Positions 1 to 13,891 of a stretch of 64,000 nucleotides of DNA are shown in pieces (position 1 is the first letter of the stretch; every line of letters begins with the position of its first letter). The position numbers and the translations under genes were made by a program. The notes below the pieces were generated by a model. It did not search any database. It was not told the DNA's origin and saw nothing but the letters and a program-made list of their open reading frames with translations. This DNA is from Kalmusia sp. IMI 367209 (Eukaryota > Ascomycota > Dothideomycetes > Pleosporales > Didymosphaeriaceae), in assembly GCA_027946365.1 (NCBI GenBank), contig JAPEUQ010000009.1, forward strand, positions 62,001 to 126,000. The letters are read 5' to 3'.

Positions 1-3000
1 AGTATTACGTAACTACCCATACTACGTAGGTAATCTTAAGATAACTAAGGAAAAGATTACCTAGACCTTTTATAGGATCTCCTAAAATCTATTTAATATA
101 CCTATAGGACGATTGAACGAGAACTGGTTATTAATTATAAAAAAAGAGTTTAGTAGGAAGATCTATAATAATAACCTCTAAGTAAAAACAATCAAAAATT
201 ATAATAATAATTAAAAGCTTTATAAAATACATTATAATAAAATATAAATTTACTATCACTATAATTCACTAGAATAACGATACTATAATACTACTATAAA
301 GAGGAGATTAAAATATAAGATCTAGGTAAAATAAGAAGGTATAGAGATTAGCTAGCCACCACCTTATATATATGAGCCAAACGGTGCCGGAAAGAGTAGA
401 ATAAGAAATTATAATAAAAGTTATTAAAATAAGAATAGGAGTAAATCTTCCTATCAAACTATAGTCTAAGATTATAGATATAATAGTATAACTTTATAAA
501 TAAATCCTTTCGCTACTTATAGCCTTTAATCTCCAAACGAAGTACTAGACAGCTAGTTTTAATAATATTTTTAATATTATAAGCCTATAGCTATAAGAGC
601 TATAATAGCTAATCTATATCTAGACTAAAGTAGAATCTTCGTCTATAACTACTACGTATATCCTTTAAATAGAGCGCAAGGGCGCGACAGACGAGGATTT
701 AAAGTAAATCCAAGAACTTATATTAAATATCTAGTAGAATATAGAGCTTTTAATATCTATAGAATATAGGTTTTAATACTTAATTAGGTGATTATAACAC
801 ATAACGTTACGTTTAATAAAAATCTATTCTACGAAGGGACTTCTAATGAGGGGATTCTAAAAGAAGAAATAGAGAAAATTATTAAGATTCTTAATAAAGA
901 AGAAATCGCTAATCTAGAAGAGGCCTATAAATGGATCCTTAATCCTCTACCTAAATTATTTAAGTAAGCGAGCACCAAAACTAGATCTACTACTAAGAAA
1001 ATCTTTAAAGGAGAAGAAATTAAATAGATTAAAAAGACGGCTAGTTAGTCTTCTAGTTATAAAATCTTAAGATCGGACTTTACATAGACTATAAGTATAG
1101 CTAGTAAGTAGTTAAGAGCTCATATAGAGAGATCTAGAAATATAGGACTTATAACCCCTAATAGGACACTAGAGTTAGGTATTTTAGGGGATAATCTATT
1201 AAGGGATCACTAAGAGATCAGCGTCTAACTAGGTATATATTAACTAGGTAGGACTGGAACGCCGTTCCTAGAGGGTAAAGATACCCCTTAGTATAAGCCT
1301 AAGAGCTTAACGCCTACCTCTTAAACTAGGTTAGAAGATCCTATAGCTCTAGATGAAGTAGTAAACCCACTAGTATACTAAAGATAAAGACGCGTTAGTA
1401 ATTATATTATTTATATAAGTATAAGACTATAAAAATACTCCTATAGATAATTAAGTATATAGATACTTACCGCTTAGATGATAAAGGAGTAGAAGATCTA
1501 GATCTAGTAATTAGCTAAGGGGTAAGATAAATTAAAGTATTTATACACTAATTATAGATCTATCTAATAATTCTTAGCAAAACTTTATAAACACATTCTT
1601 TTTTAGAATAATAGAGGCCTAGGATAAGCGACGACCCTTTATTATAATTAACTTAATTATAGAGTTAATTATACTCTTAAAGCCATAGTTAGTGGCACCT
1701 CCTATTTATCTATATAGGATAAGCTTCCGAAAGAACCCTCAAATTAAAAGTAGTTAAGTATATATCTATTTAGGAAGCTTTTTAAATAAGCCTCTTATAA
1801 AGAAATCGACACACTTTAGAAGAAAGGGACATAGTTAGAAATTTAATGAGACGAAGCTTCTAAATACCTACTTTTACTAAAATAAATTTAGATATATAAG
1901 TATAATTAAAATAGATACTTTCTTAAGTATAAAGCTTATATCATTATAAGAGGAGATCTCTAAGAGAAAGACACGCTTAGTTTAACGTATACAGCCACTC
2001 TAGCAGTCTATTCTTTCAAAATAGCTATAGTAATTATAATAGAATTTAATCTAGAGATCCTTTAGTATAATATAGTAGGTATATTTCTAAATACCCATAT
2101 TACAGCAGAAAATCCGGTACTCTATAAGCTCCTAGATAGTTTTAAAAAGCTAAAAATATATAAAACTTAATAGAGTTTTATATAGCTTAAGAGATTCACT
2201 GCTCCTTTGGTATAAGGAGTTCTCAGGCATACTTAAAGCCAGAGGGCTTAGTACATTAAAAGAAGAACTATGCTTATTCTTTAATAAGGAATAAAGGATT
2301 TTAGTGATCTTCTATATAAATGATATTCTTCTTATTTTTAAGAAAGATATAAGTAAGAAGCTTAAGCAATATAGGATTAGATTATAGAAAATATAAGGTA
2401 GAGTAATAAGGACCTATTAAGTGGTTTTTAGGGGTGTACGTTATAAGAGATTAAGAATATAGGACGATCACCCTAATACATAATATCTATATTAATAAGA
2501 TTACGAAACGGTTTAAGTTAAATACTAATAGAAGTTTCCTAGCTACACCCTTACCATTAGAAGAGCTTAGAAAATATTCCAGGAAAGTAATAAAGAGAGA
2601 TATTAAAATCTATTAAAAGCGTATTAGATTAGTACTTTATATAGTAATTATAATACGACTAGACATTACTTTTATAGTATTAAAACTCTCACACTTTCTT
2701 ATAAATCTAGGCCTAGAACACCTTATAGTAGTAGATTATGTAATTACTTTTCTATATAGAACGCGCTGGAAATCCATTTAATATAGAGGGTATAATAGCC
2801 CTAATCTACTAATTTATAGAGATACCTTATTTATAGATAATCTAGAGACTAGACGATCTTCTTATAGATATATTATTATATTATTTAGAGGACTAATCTT
2901 ATGGAAAGCAGCTCACTAGAGCATAATAATAATATCTATAATAGAAGTAGAGCTTCTAGCTTTAGAGTACATAAGTAAGGAAGTAATAGCTCTAAAGCGC

Positions 3001-3330
3001 CTCTTTTATAAGTTTACCTTAGACTTAGGAGATATATGACGAATTTTCTATAATAATAAGTAGATAATTAGGCTTATTATAGAAAAAATGAGCGTATAAC
3101 TACGCGTCTACGCCATATTAATATTCAGAATATGTGGCTATAATAAGAGTACGCGAAGGATCTTTTAAAGTTTCCTATCTATCTATAAGTAATATACTAG
3201 TAGACGGGCTCACTAAATTATTAATAAAATAGTAGTTTATATATTTTATAGAACTTTTAAATCTATAAGATTTAATCACTACATAGTAGAAAGATTAATA
3301 GAGAAACCGTGATTAAATTATTATAGGAGA
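1..3330 (+). mobile_element. RIP-degraded Ty1/Copia retrotransposon, 5'-truncated by window edge
   Basis: Read with TAA/TAG as former Gln/Trp codons, the plus strand gives a Copia Pol in the usual order: an integrase tail (about 360-700), reverse transcriptase (about 1980-2400, with a recognisable 'FYINDILL' version of the FYVDDI motif near 2310-2335) and RNase H (about 2810-3250, including 'EVELLALEYISKE', the Copia E-A-E-x-x-A-L block). No uninterrupted frame remains. CpA and TpG are depleted, as expected for RIP. I did not find a convincing LTR; the 3' end is set where the Pol similarity stops. Family assignment is fairly sure, boundaries are not. Confidence 0.7.
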
Positions 3331-5489
3331 AGCTAAGCTCCTCTACAGGATATCATCTACTAATATAGCTTAAGGGTAATATAATACTATAAGAGCACAG
3401 AAAAGTCTATTAATTAAAGTTAAAAAAGAGCGAAAGCTCCTATTTAACTACTTAAAAAGATTTAAGAATTTATTAAGTAGTATATAGGCCTTAGCACGCT
3501 TCTATACGCCCGTAAGACTACCATAGATCACCTAAGTACTATGGGAAAAGGGAACACCCTAGCTTAGAACATAGTTAGAAGTGATAAAGTCACTTATATA
3601 AGAAGGTTTACTAAAAAGTAAGCTTTAACTAGAATAGTAGGGAGGATCCCTAAATAGGAGCTTATTATTAGGAGTATAGAATTAATTATCGGATTCAATA
3701 GACTACTTAATAATAGGGGAACTCTAAGCTTAGATTTCTTAAACGTCACTGAGATTACGTTAGAGATAGTTATTAGCGGAAGTCTTAACGGTAATTAAAG
3801 TAGAGATAAAAATATCCCCCTACTTATTTTTTAGCTCTAAAAGCGCTATATAAATAGCCTCTAGTTACTCTTTAGTAATTTTAGGTTTTGTAGTTTAATC
3901 ACCAAAAAGCTCCTCTAGAAGATTTAAATTAACTTTAGAGTATTCTTATAAATTTTCTTAATAGTAGAATAAGCCTTATCGGCGTTAGAAGTAGGATTAT
4001 ACTTATAACTCTTCTTAATAACTAGAACTAGGGTAGTCTTATAATTACCTTCTTTATTTAACTCATCTCTATTACTAATCATAATTATATCCCTAGTTTT
4101 ATCATGAGCGGATTTAGATCGCGGTATAGCTTAGAACTTAGAAAAATCTTAATATAAGGAGAAATCTTTAACTATAATGAGCCCTTAGAAGAAGGAGATC
4201 TTAACCTAACTAAAGCTCTTAGTATTACTAGGTAAGAGCTAGAGAACCTTATATAGAAGACTATAATAAATATAGTTAAAAATAACTTTTATAGGATTAT
4301 ATAACTCTTTAACGTCCTTATTCTAAGATCTATTAGCCTAATAAACGAAACCGGAGATCTAAATAACTTATAGTCTAACCCTCTTAATAAGCTTAAAGAT
4401 ATTTAGCTACGTAAGGCTTAAGATCCTTAGGGCTACTAGATAATTAGTAGAAGAAACCATATAATCTTAAAAAGGAAACTTATACTTTAATATAACTATA
4501 ACCTGAAGAGTAACCATAATAATAAGTAGAGCTATTAATAAAATTAAAATAGATACTATTAGATTAACCAGAGATTGCGCTTTATATATATCCCTAATAA
4601 GACTCTTTATGAGGAGTACCGTAAATGCGCTTCTTAGTATCTTTCTTTTATATAGAATTACTCTTACTCTTAATTAATAAAGAAGTACCTTCACCATTTT
4701 CCTAATTTAGAGCTCCCTTTTTAATAGTATGACGAGGTGTAAGGATTAGGCTAACTTAAGGATCTTAGGAACTATAAGGACCTTCCTCAGAACTAGATAA
4801 TAAGTATAATAGGGACGGGATTACTATAGGCTTATAAGGACGACCGCGCGTTTTCTATAAAGTTACCTAGATAAAAGATTAGTAAAATGAGGAGTCTAGA
4901 AATAACTATATATTATAATTAAGATCTTAAAGAGCGTAAGCGAAAATAAAACGAAACTAAAAGAGTATAAAAATAGAGATCTAGTATAATAATTAAAAGA
5001 GAGGTTAAAGAGAGTAGAGAAGGTAAAAGTATAAGATTATAATAAGTTTATTATCCTAATCACCCATTTACGCGATCACATGGAGGCGGTTAGAAGCATT
5101 TAAAGGAAAGTATATAATTACTAAGGATAACTAATAAGGAGCTTATGTATAACTAATCGCGATTATTATAATAGAGTTTTATATATTTATAGGCTTACTG
5201 CTACCGCTGGATTATAGGCTCGCCGTTATAGGCTCCTTATAGACTTACTACTAACGAAGCTCATCTAGAGGGTATATCATAGATATAAGGCTCTAGGTTA
5301 AGCTTTAAGTAACGGAATGATCACGATCCGAAAGATTCTAATAATCTAAATATTAAACGCTTAGAGTTTTATAAGTAGAAGATCTCATAATCTATAAATT
5401 CTGCCTATCCGGCTTATATTTCTTATATAGTAATCTGATCAATTCGCTTACTAAAAATAGTAATCTAACACCAACTCCACAATTAAGTA
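3331..5489. other. AT-rich repeat relics, not resolved
   Basis: No gene or complete element is recognised here. On the minus strand, about 4750-3400 can be read as a long protein-like frame if TAA/TAG are taken as lost Gln codons, but it matches nothing I know. Stretch 5040-5490 keeps more CpA/TpG than its surroundings (for example around 5070-5100 and 5180-5290), so it is either younger or was single-copy when the neighbours were mutated. Confidence 0.4.
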
Positions 5490-8400
5490 TACTATCTAAG
5501 GATAATTTACTCTAGATTTAACTACTAGATTCTAAAATACCTAGTATATCTTATAATATACCCTAGACTACCGCAACCTACAACACGTAAAAACTAATTA
5601 TAAAAATATTTTTATGATTATTATATACTTTATTATAAGGATAAACTAGTATACGATAATTTCTTATAAAAATAAAACTAATACTAATAGTAGCTATTTA
5701 ATTACCCTATTAATTAATATAACGTATACCTATAGAATAAATAAGAGATATAGTTCTTTTCTAATCACACTAATAAAGAATACGTACTTATAAAAATTAT
5801 TTTAAACGATATCTATTTATAACCTTTATGGTATACCTATTTAAATAATAAATATATGCGATACGCTATACTAAAATATAGAAATAGTTATAGTAAAGCT
5901 ATAATATATACTCTAGGATATAAACTAAATAATAAAGAAGAGAATAATTTTATAAATATTATACCTAAATAAGCGTAGAAGAAAAAGCCTACCTAATAAA
6001 CTAAGGGATAAAGAGGATATAATTAGAAACCTCTTCTATTAAAATAGTCTTTTTAGGGATACTAGATAGCAACTATATCTTATAATAAAACTTAATATAA
6101 TTAACTCTACTAGACTTATAAAACTACTAGTAAAGTTTAATAAATATTAAATATTAGCCCTTATTAATTTAGAAGTATAATTAAATTATATCTCTAGCGC
6201 TACTATAGACTATAACGGACTCATTTAATACTATATAGAATATAATAAAGAAGTTCACGTTATAAATAGAAAAATAATTAAAGTAATTAAATATGAAATA
6301 AGAGGATAGCTAAATATTTAAGGATACCTAAAATTTATAGAACTAAATATCCTTAAAGATATAAATAGTTAAGATATTATATTAGAATTATTATAGATGC
6401 GAGAACACAATCTAATAATTAATTAGATAGAAGAAAAAATCTTACTAACGCGTTATAATTATACTATAATAGCAAAGCCTACGTATTAATAAAAATTAAT
6501 AATAGATAAAAAGAAGATTAATAATATCTCTTTAATAAAGACGATCATAAAGAAAAAATAGATTAACTTAATAGATACTAGTAGTTATCACTAGGTTAAG
6601 AAATATAAATCTATAAGAACTAGTACTACTTATAATATCCCTAATGAATATAAATAATAGAGTTATTTATTTTAAAAGAGAAAGGAAGAGTAAACCTACC
6701 TAAGTATTAACCCTAAAATTATAGTATTAATCTAAAAGAAGGGAAGACGCCGTTCTTTAGAGTATTATATTATAAGATAGGAAAGGAACTCTAGCAAGAA
6801 AAAGAATTCGTTAAAACTAATTTAATAAAAGAATATATTAATCCTTTAAAATTACTAGTAATAAGCCTATTTATATTTATAGCTAAGAAATATAACTTAA
6901 AGCCAAGACCTTACGTAGACTATAGACGACTTAACAATATTATAATAAAAAATAGATATCTATTATCTAATATTACTAAACTACGAGAATAATTAGGAAG
7001 AGTGAAGTTATTTACTAATATAAATCTATAAGATAGATACTATCTAATTAGAATAAAGAAAGATAATAAATAAAAAATAGTCTTTAGAATAAGATATAGA
7101 TTATTTAAATACAACGTAATACCTTTTAGACTTATTAATATACTAGCTACCTTTTAAGCGCTAATTAATAATATATTAAGAGAATATCTTAATATCTTTA
7201 TTATAGTATATCTAGATAACATTCTAATTTATTCCGAAAATAAAAAGACTATAAGTATACGTTAAAAGTACTAAAAGCGCTAGATAAGGTATACTTAAAA
7301 GTTAAACCTTAAAAGTATAAGTTTTACATAATAAAATTAGAATTCCTAGGATATATTATTAATATTAGAGAAATCGAATAGTACCTAACAAAATAAAATA
7401 TATTAAGAAATAGCCTATATCTAAGATAGTAAAAATATCCAAGAATTTATAGAATTCTATAGATTTAATAGATAATTTATTAAGGATTACTCTAAGATTA
7501 CAATACCCTTAATAAACCTTATCTAAAAAAATACACCCTTTATATAGATAGATAAATATAGAATAGCTTTTAAATACTTAAAATAGTATATATAATAGAA
7601 CTAGTTTTAATCTACTATTAGGATAATGAGCCTTTACGCTTTAAAATAGACGCTAGCGACCTAGTAATAGACGTATATATAAAATAAAAATAAGATGAAT
7701 AATAATATCTAGTAACCTACTACTTATATAAGTTTAACGACGCGGAAACAAGATATAATATTTATAATAAAGAACTATATATAATAGTAAAAGCCCTTAA
7801 ATACTAGAGATCCTACTCTCTTAGTTACTTAAGCCTAGAAATCTATACGGATTATAAAAACTTACTCAGGTTCACGACTATAAAAGAACTTACACCTAGA
7901 TAATAATAATGGTTATAAATTATAGACTAATATAAATTTAAAATCATTTATATAGTAGGAAAAGAGAATAGTAGAGTAGACGCACTTAGTAGAAGAAATA
8001 ACCTAGCAGGCGGAAAAGAAAAAACATACTTAGTAATATTAAAAAAATTACCTAATGAAATACTAGAACCTACTATAGAACTTAACCTCTTATTATTAAT
8101 TATAAGGAACGTACCAAAGTATTTATAAGAAGAACTTATTTAATAATACTATAATAACCTAGTATATAGATACCCCGGTATTAGATAAACTATAGAACTA
8201 ATCTAATAAAACTATACTTTTAGAGGAATAAAAGAGGTTATAACTAAATATATTTAAAAATGTATAGACTATTAAAAAAATAAGTATACCACACATACTA
8301 AGTACGGAAAAATATAAGTAATTAAGATACTAATAATATCTTAAAAAGATATTTTAATAGACTTTATAATAGGACTACCCTCGTTAAAAGACCCTATAAT

Positions 8401-10371
8401 AGAAATGAAGTATAACGTTATACTAGTTATAGTAGATAGATTTACTAAATATATTAAGTTACTTCTATATATAACTAAGATAACCGCTAAAGAACTAGGT
8501 TCTTACTCCTAGATTAATATGTTAGACACCATGGAATACTAAAGATAATAATTAGTAATAAAGATAAACTATTTATATCTAACTACTAGATAACCCTAAT
8601 AGTACTCATTAGAATAAAATGGAAACTATTAATAGTATATTATTTATAAATAGATGAACAAACAGAAAGAATAAATTAAATAATAAAAATATATTTTAGA
8701 ATATACTATAATAAAATAAAAAATAATTAAATCTCCTTACTATTAATAGTATAACTAGCACATAATAATAATATATTAATAATAATAGAAATAACACCGT
8801 ATTATATAAACCACGAAACATACCCATATCTTTTTAATTAAATAATACCAACACAAGTAAAAATAGAAAAAGTAATATAGAATATAGAAAGTATAAAATA
8901 AATATATATAGAACTATAATAAAACCTTCTCATAAAATAGTAATAAAGTATCTCCTATATTAATAAAAAAAAAAAGACACCTTAGCTAAAGAAGGGGATA
9001 AAGCATATCTACTAATAAAGAACTTAAAAACGTAAAAATAAAAATATAAGAAACTAAATTATATTAAAGTTAGACTATTTTTTATATTAGAATAAATATC
9101 ACCTATAAACTATAAACTAGAACTACTATAAGATATAAAGATATACTTAGTATTCTATATATTACTATTAGAACCCGCTAACGATAATATACTAGTTAAA
9201 ATAACCTTCTATTACTAACTAGAGGAAGAAACTAAATTCAAAGTAGAAGTACTCCTTAATTATTAAAAATTAAAAGAAATAACTGAGTTCTATAGAATAG
9301 TTAGTTAAATAGAAAAACTATCTATATTCCGAAAATATATGGGAACTAAAAGAAAACTTTAATAAAACTATAAACTACTCCTTAATAAAGTAAAAAAAAA
9401 AGAACCTACTAAATAGAAAATTAAGAAATAGGCTCTAAAATACTAGGATCTAAAGAAGAAGAATAAGTTGACTAGTCTAGGCTAAGGGACCTAGATATTA
9501 AACTATTCTCTAACTAAGTAATATCCTACCCTAAGGACTCTAGTTCTTCTAGATATTTAATATTCTCTATAAATCTTATGGATTCCACTAATAACTAAGA
9601 TTTATATTCTTTTAGAATCGTCTCTACTTTATTAAACGACTCCTCTTAGTATAAGTTATCTAAAGAGTAGCTATCGTAACTTCTTCCTTAATAATAGCCG
9701 CTTCCTCTAATTTTTTTAGACGCTTAACCTCGTTATCTATTTAGGAAAAATTAGAACTATTAGTTCTATAGACTTACATTTCATAATACTATTTTATAAT
9801 AATTCCTATACTAGATCTTTAAAGACGATATTTTGCATGACTAATCTTTCTTAATATAGTACTTATAAGTAACTATAGTAATCTAACTAATTATATTTAT
9901 TTAATTTTTAATAGAATAATAATAATAGGTACTTTAGAAAAATATAAGTTATTATATAAGAATATATACTAGAAGGAGGGGATAATATTAGAATCTAGAA
10001 TCCTATATAGGGATTAGCTACTTATAACGACCCTTACCCTACTATAATTAGGTAATATTCTATAATATCCCACGTACTAAGCTATAGGATAGCTTATAAT
10101 TAGCTGACATCACGTAACTATACTATAGGATCCTATATATCCCACGGTATAAGATAATATAAAACTATAGATCTATAGGATAATATATATATATAACCTT
10201 AAGTATAAGAACTTCTAGTTTTCGTGTTTAACCTAAGTTATAACCTTAGAATAAGTTAGTAATCTATCTTTTAAATTCTCTAATCTCTTATCTACCTTCT
10301 CTAACTATACTCTTGCCTGAGAATCAACTACTAATCTCTTAGGACTAGCTACCCTAAGTTAGGCTTTAATA
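5490..10371 (+). mobile_element. Gypsy A: RIP-degraded Ty3/Gypsy retrotransposon lacking Gag
   Basis: Plus-strand Pol remnants are collinear with Ty3/Gypsy: protease region (about 5490-5800), reverse transcriptase (about 6890-7240, with 'YLDNILIYS' from YLDDILIYS), RNase H (about 7620-8000, 'DASDLVIG' and a 'SRVDALSRR' end), integrase (about 8140-8520, with 'VDRFTKYIKL') and a degraded C-terminal region near 9180-9300. A purine tract precedes a 3' LTR at 9986. The element is closely related to Gypsy B; homology to B begins only at about 5490, so Gag and the 5' LTR are missing. Stops fall almost entirely at former Gln/Trp codons. Confidence 0.8.
9986..10371 (+). repeat. 3' LTR of Gypsy A
   Basis: Starts TATTAGAATC (from TGTTA...) directly after the polypurine tract GAGGGGATAA and ends CTTTAATA (from ...AACA). 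Its second half is nearly the same as 51370-51539, the 3' LTR of Gypsy B. Both LTR edges carry the expected TG/CA converted to TA. Confidence 0.7.
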
Positions 10372-11383
10372 AAAGTTCACTCATTCTATATATAGTAACC
10401 TAGATCTCTATTACCTTATCATCATCCTTTATACTACGCGCTCAGCCTCGCTGTGCTATGGAGGATCTTACGTATCTAAGTAACGCTCTCGTTATCTATT
10501 AACTTAAAGATAAACTCTTAGTTATTACTACCTAATATTAGGATACTAGTACCTACCTAGTTTATAACCCTAGAGCTCCTCTCTCTATAATACTATTATC
10601 TACCTACTATTATCTTCTCTTTTAAGGCTTACTATTACTATCTAGTTTAATTTATAAACCTACAGCACTTTACTAATACTTAGTATATATACTACTAGTA
10701 ACTTTCTTTAACTATCCTATATACTCTTAAGACCTTCTTATTATAGTTATCTTTAGTAATCCTAGACTAGACTTACTATCTATAATATATAGTATCTATA
10801 AGGGCTTTCGTACACCTTATTATCTATAGGGTAGATAATAGGACTATAGGTAACAGATTTAGATAATTTAGTAAAGTTAATTCTAATATAAAAAGTTATT
10901 TATAGATATAGTAGAATCTAGATAATATATTAATAATAGTCGTTTATATAAGATTACGCAGCGTATCTAGTCTAGAGAAGAAAGAGAATATAATTTTATA
11001 ATTAGTAAGGCGGATATTAACGTTATAGTTAGTAAGGCGGAGAGATAACAGTTACTACTTATAATAATCTTAATAAATGGCGACTTATTATAGCTATTAC
11101 CATAATAAGAAGCCGTTATTAAAAATAGTATATATACCATGTCCTTTCTTTAATGAATTGAACGACTTTTAATTAAAGTATACGCTAAGCCTCACTTTAT
11201 AATCTAGCGTAATAATCTTATAATCTAATCTAATAATTTAATAAATCTAGTAGAAACGTAATACCTTTACTATTAATATCTTTAAAACGCCTTTTAAGTT
11301 AAAAAGTAGGAGGAACCGTTGCTATCTTTTTAGTTTACTATCCTTCATACTACGTACAATCTTTCGATGATTAAAATATATAT
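10372..11383. other. AT-rich relic sequence, no gene seen
   Basis: No recognisable protein domain. The first 100 bases and the stretch 11130-11360 retain several CpA/TpG and look less mutated than the flanking elements. The border with the hAT relic at about 11384 is approximate. Confidence 0.35.
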
Positions 11384-11686
11384 AATAAAGTAAATAGTCT
11401 AGATTTTATAAAAAAAAAAAGTATAAATTTAGAAACTAAAATACTAGAAAAGATTAAATTTATTTAGAGGAAATAAAGTCTATTTTAGAAATTTTTAAAA
11501 AGCCTACTATAAAACTTTAAACTATAAATTATTCTAATAACTATTTTACTATTATATATATTATTAAATTATATAATAATTTAGATCTATTTAATAAAAG
11601 AAACTATAATAATCCTTTTATAAATACTAGATTAATAGAAGCTAAAAAGAAATTATTAGAATATTATCCTATTTTAGATAATAATA
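11384..11686 (+). pseudogene. Truncated, RIP-marked hAT transposase fragment
   Basis: About 300 bp match the middle of the transposase genes of the two large hAT copies (compare 37205-37480). Long exact blocks are shared, such as the segment encoding 'NYSNNYFTI', but several CpA sites are converted (CAAACT in copy 2 reads TAAACT here). The fragment stops exactly where the Fot1-like element begins; on that element's other side I could not follow the hAT sequence, so the fragment was already truncated before or at that point. It shows that older members of this hAT family exist in the genome. Confidence 0.7.
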
Positions 11687-13522
11687 ACGTGTTTCATAAG
11701 TGAGCGTATATCCTAAGTAAACACATAATACTAAATTAGTATACTATCTATATATAACTATCACGTAATATCTCAACCATAATAAACTAAAAAAACTTAT
11801 ACTAAAGCTAATATATAGCTTACTATTTTTAATATTAATATATAACGTTTAAAGCGAAAATTAGGCTATAGATATATATAATATACCTTAAAGGACTTTT
11901 AATAGATAATATACTAGAAAGCGTATATAATATAACTATAAAGTAAACTTAAAGTATCTAATAAAACTAGAAAAGAAGGCTATAGTCTAAAGAATTATTA
12001 AACTATCTAAATAAAATCTTACGCCTCTAAGATCCTATATATAAGAAATAGTAGATAAACTTCTTAGATTATAAGATAGTAATTTTACTAGTAAAAACTA
12101 AGTTAATAACTTTATTAAGTAGACTTCTAAGCTCTAGAAGTACTAAAGTCATCTATATAACTATTAGTAAACTATCTATAAGATTCTATAGTTATCTAGC
12201 GCTAGTTTAACTTAATATAGGAAATAAAATAGAAATAGGGATTATAGATAATAATATTTATAACTTTAATAAGATTAAGTTTATAATAAATAAGTCCTTT
12301 TTATTATAAATAGTTATTACTAGTTTAGAAATAGCCAAAAAGAAAGAAGATAATTTAGCTAGATAATTATAAGTAAGTTACTATTATCTAAGGTATTAGA
12401 GTTATAGATTATTTACTTCTACCCTTTATTATCTTTATAGGTAGTATATTTATTAATATATAGTTTAAAGATCTACTACGTAATTAGGTCCTTAAAGTAA
12501 GCCCTAATAGCTAGATAAATAACTAGTTTACTTTTATCTAGTTAGAGTATTTTAATAAGTATATAAAGTTAAACGCTATAGATATATATTAGCTATTTAT
12601 AATTAATAAGTATAAGAGCTATAGTTTACTTAAATTCTAAATTTTTATAAAGAAAGGAATATTATTTTTACTATATATCTTTATATTTATTATATTTATT
12701 ATAGTCTTTTAATATTGGTTGCTTCGCTATTAAAGCGTAGGTATAGTAACTAAATCTTAGCCTTAATATATAATTATATATATTTTATTAGTAAAAAAAC
12801 CTTTTCTAAGTATTTAAGCTAGCTTTTAAATAATCTTTAATAATAGAGAATATTAAAATAGATTTTAGAGATACTAGACTAGTTCTATATAATCTAGAAA
12901 CTATTCTATTAAAACTTAATATAAGGTTATAAACTTTAATATTATTATTACTAATATAGAATATATAGGAGGTATAGATACTATGTAATATATATAAAAT
13001 TAAGGTATAGTCTATACTTATTTAATAAAAATCTAAAACTATTTTAAGTCCTCTATAAACTTATTAGATAAAAGATTAGATAGCTAAATAAAGACGTATA
13101 GTAGATTATATATAATATAGTATTATTATAAAGGGGTAGATATATATATATAAAGTATAATTAATAAGTTTATAAAATATTAATTAAGAAAATATAAATA
13201 TATTTAAATAGAGGAGACCCTAATAGTTAGGAAGTATAAAACTTAATTACTAAAAGGACGGGTAGGGAGTATAATATTAATAAAGGGCCTATACGTAAGA
13301 TATATAATATAAGATACTATAGGTATTATAGTAAAAAGGATACAACTCCCATATCTATAAGGTAGAAATAGATAATACTAAAGATAGTAATAAGTCTAAA
13401 TAATAGATTAGTTTACTTAGATTTTTAATATATATATTACGCGTTATATAATATTATCGCGTAGATAGTATACTAGTTTAATATTATATACTTACTTAGG
13501 TGCGCTCGCTTATAAAACACGT
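11687..13522 (+). mobile_element. Fot1/pogo-like (Tc1/mariner) DNA transposon, copy 1, RIP-degraded
   Basis: Terminal inverted repeats start ACGTGTTTCATAAG and end with the complement of the same sequence (CTTATAAAACACGT, one TpG-to-TpA change). The flanking dinucleotide TA is duplicated (11685-11686 and 13523-13524), the Tc1/mariner target. Length 1836 bp is typical of Fot1. The plus strand reads as a pogo-type transposase with Gln/Trp stops, including a C-terminal block 'PLKRRYS' (around 12730-12760) followed by a KxxF-type segment. The gene is dead: many in-frame stops. A second end of the same family lies at 53532. Confidence 0.8.
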
Positions 13523-13705
13523 TATTAAGTTCTTTTAAAAGTAGTTTTTTATAGAAGACTACTATTAATACTATTAGTAATTAATATTTATAATAGTTAA
13601 TTAACGTTTATCTTTATAATCTTATAATCCTATATATCCTTATTTCCCACTTAACCCCTTCGAGATAGCCTTACGGCCGTCCCGTTATAACTAGCTACTA
13701 TCACG

Positions 13706-13891
13706 TTACTAAGTATAGTAGTGTAGCCTCGACTTTAAAGAATTAATAATAGATTATAGGATAGATGAATTATTAATAAATGAAGCTAGTTAACTTTCTA
13801 ATATATAGTTCTATATTATATAATAGATCTAGATAGCACCTAATAGTACTAGATAGTACTTACTAAGTATTATAGACCTTAATATATAATA
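13706..13891 (-). repeat. 3' LTR of Gypsy D
   Basis: On the minus strand it starts TATTATATATTAAGG (from TGTTA...) just after the purine tract AGGGGATAA. A second copy of this LTR, without internal sequence, is at about 51645-51830. The distal end (13706) is set by where the two copies stop matching. Confidence 0.55.
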
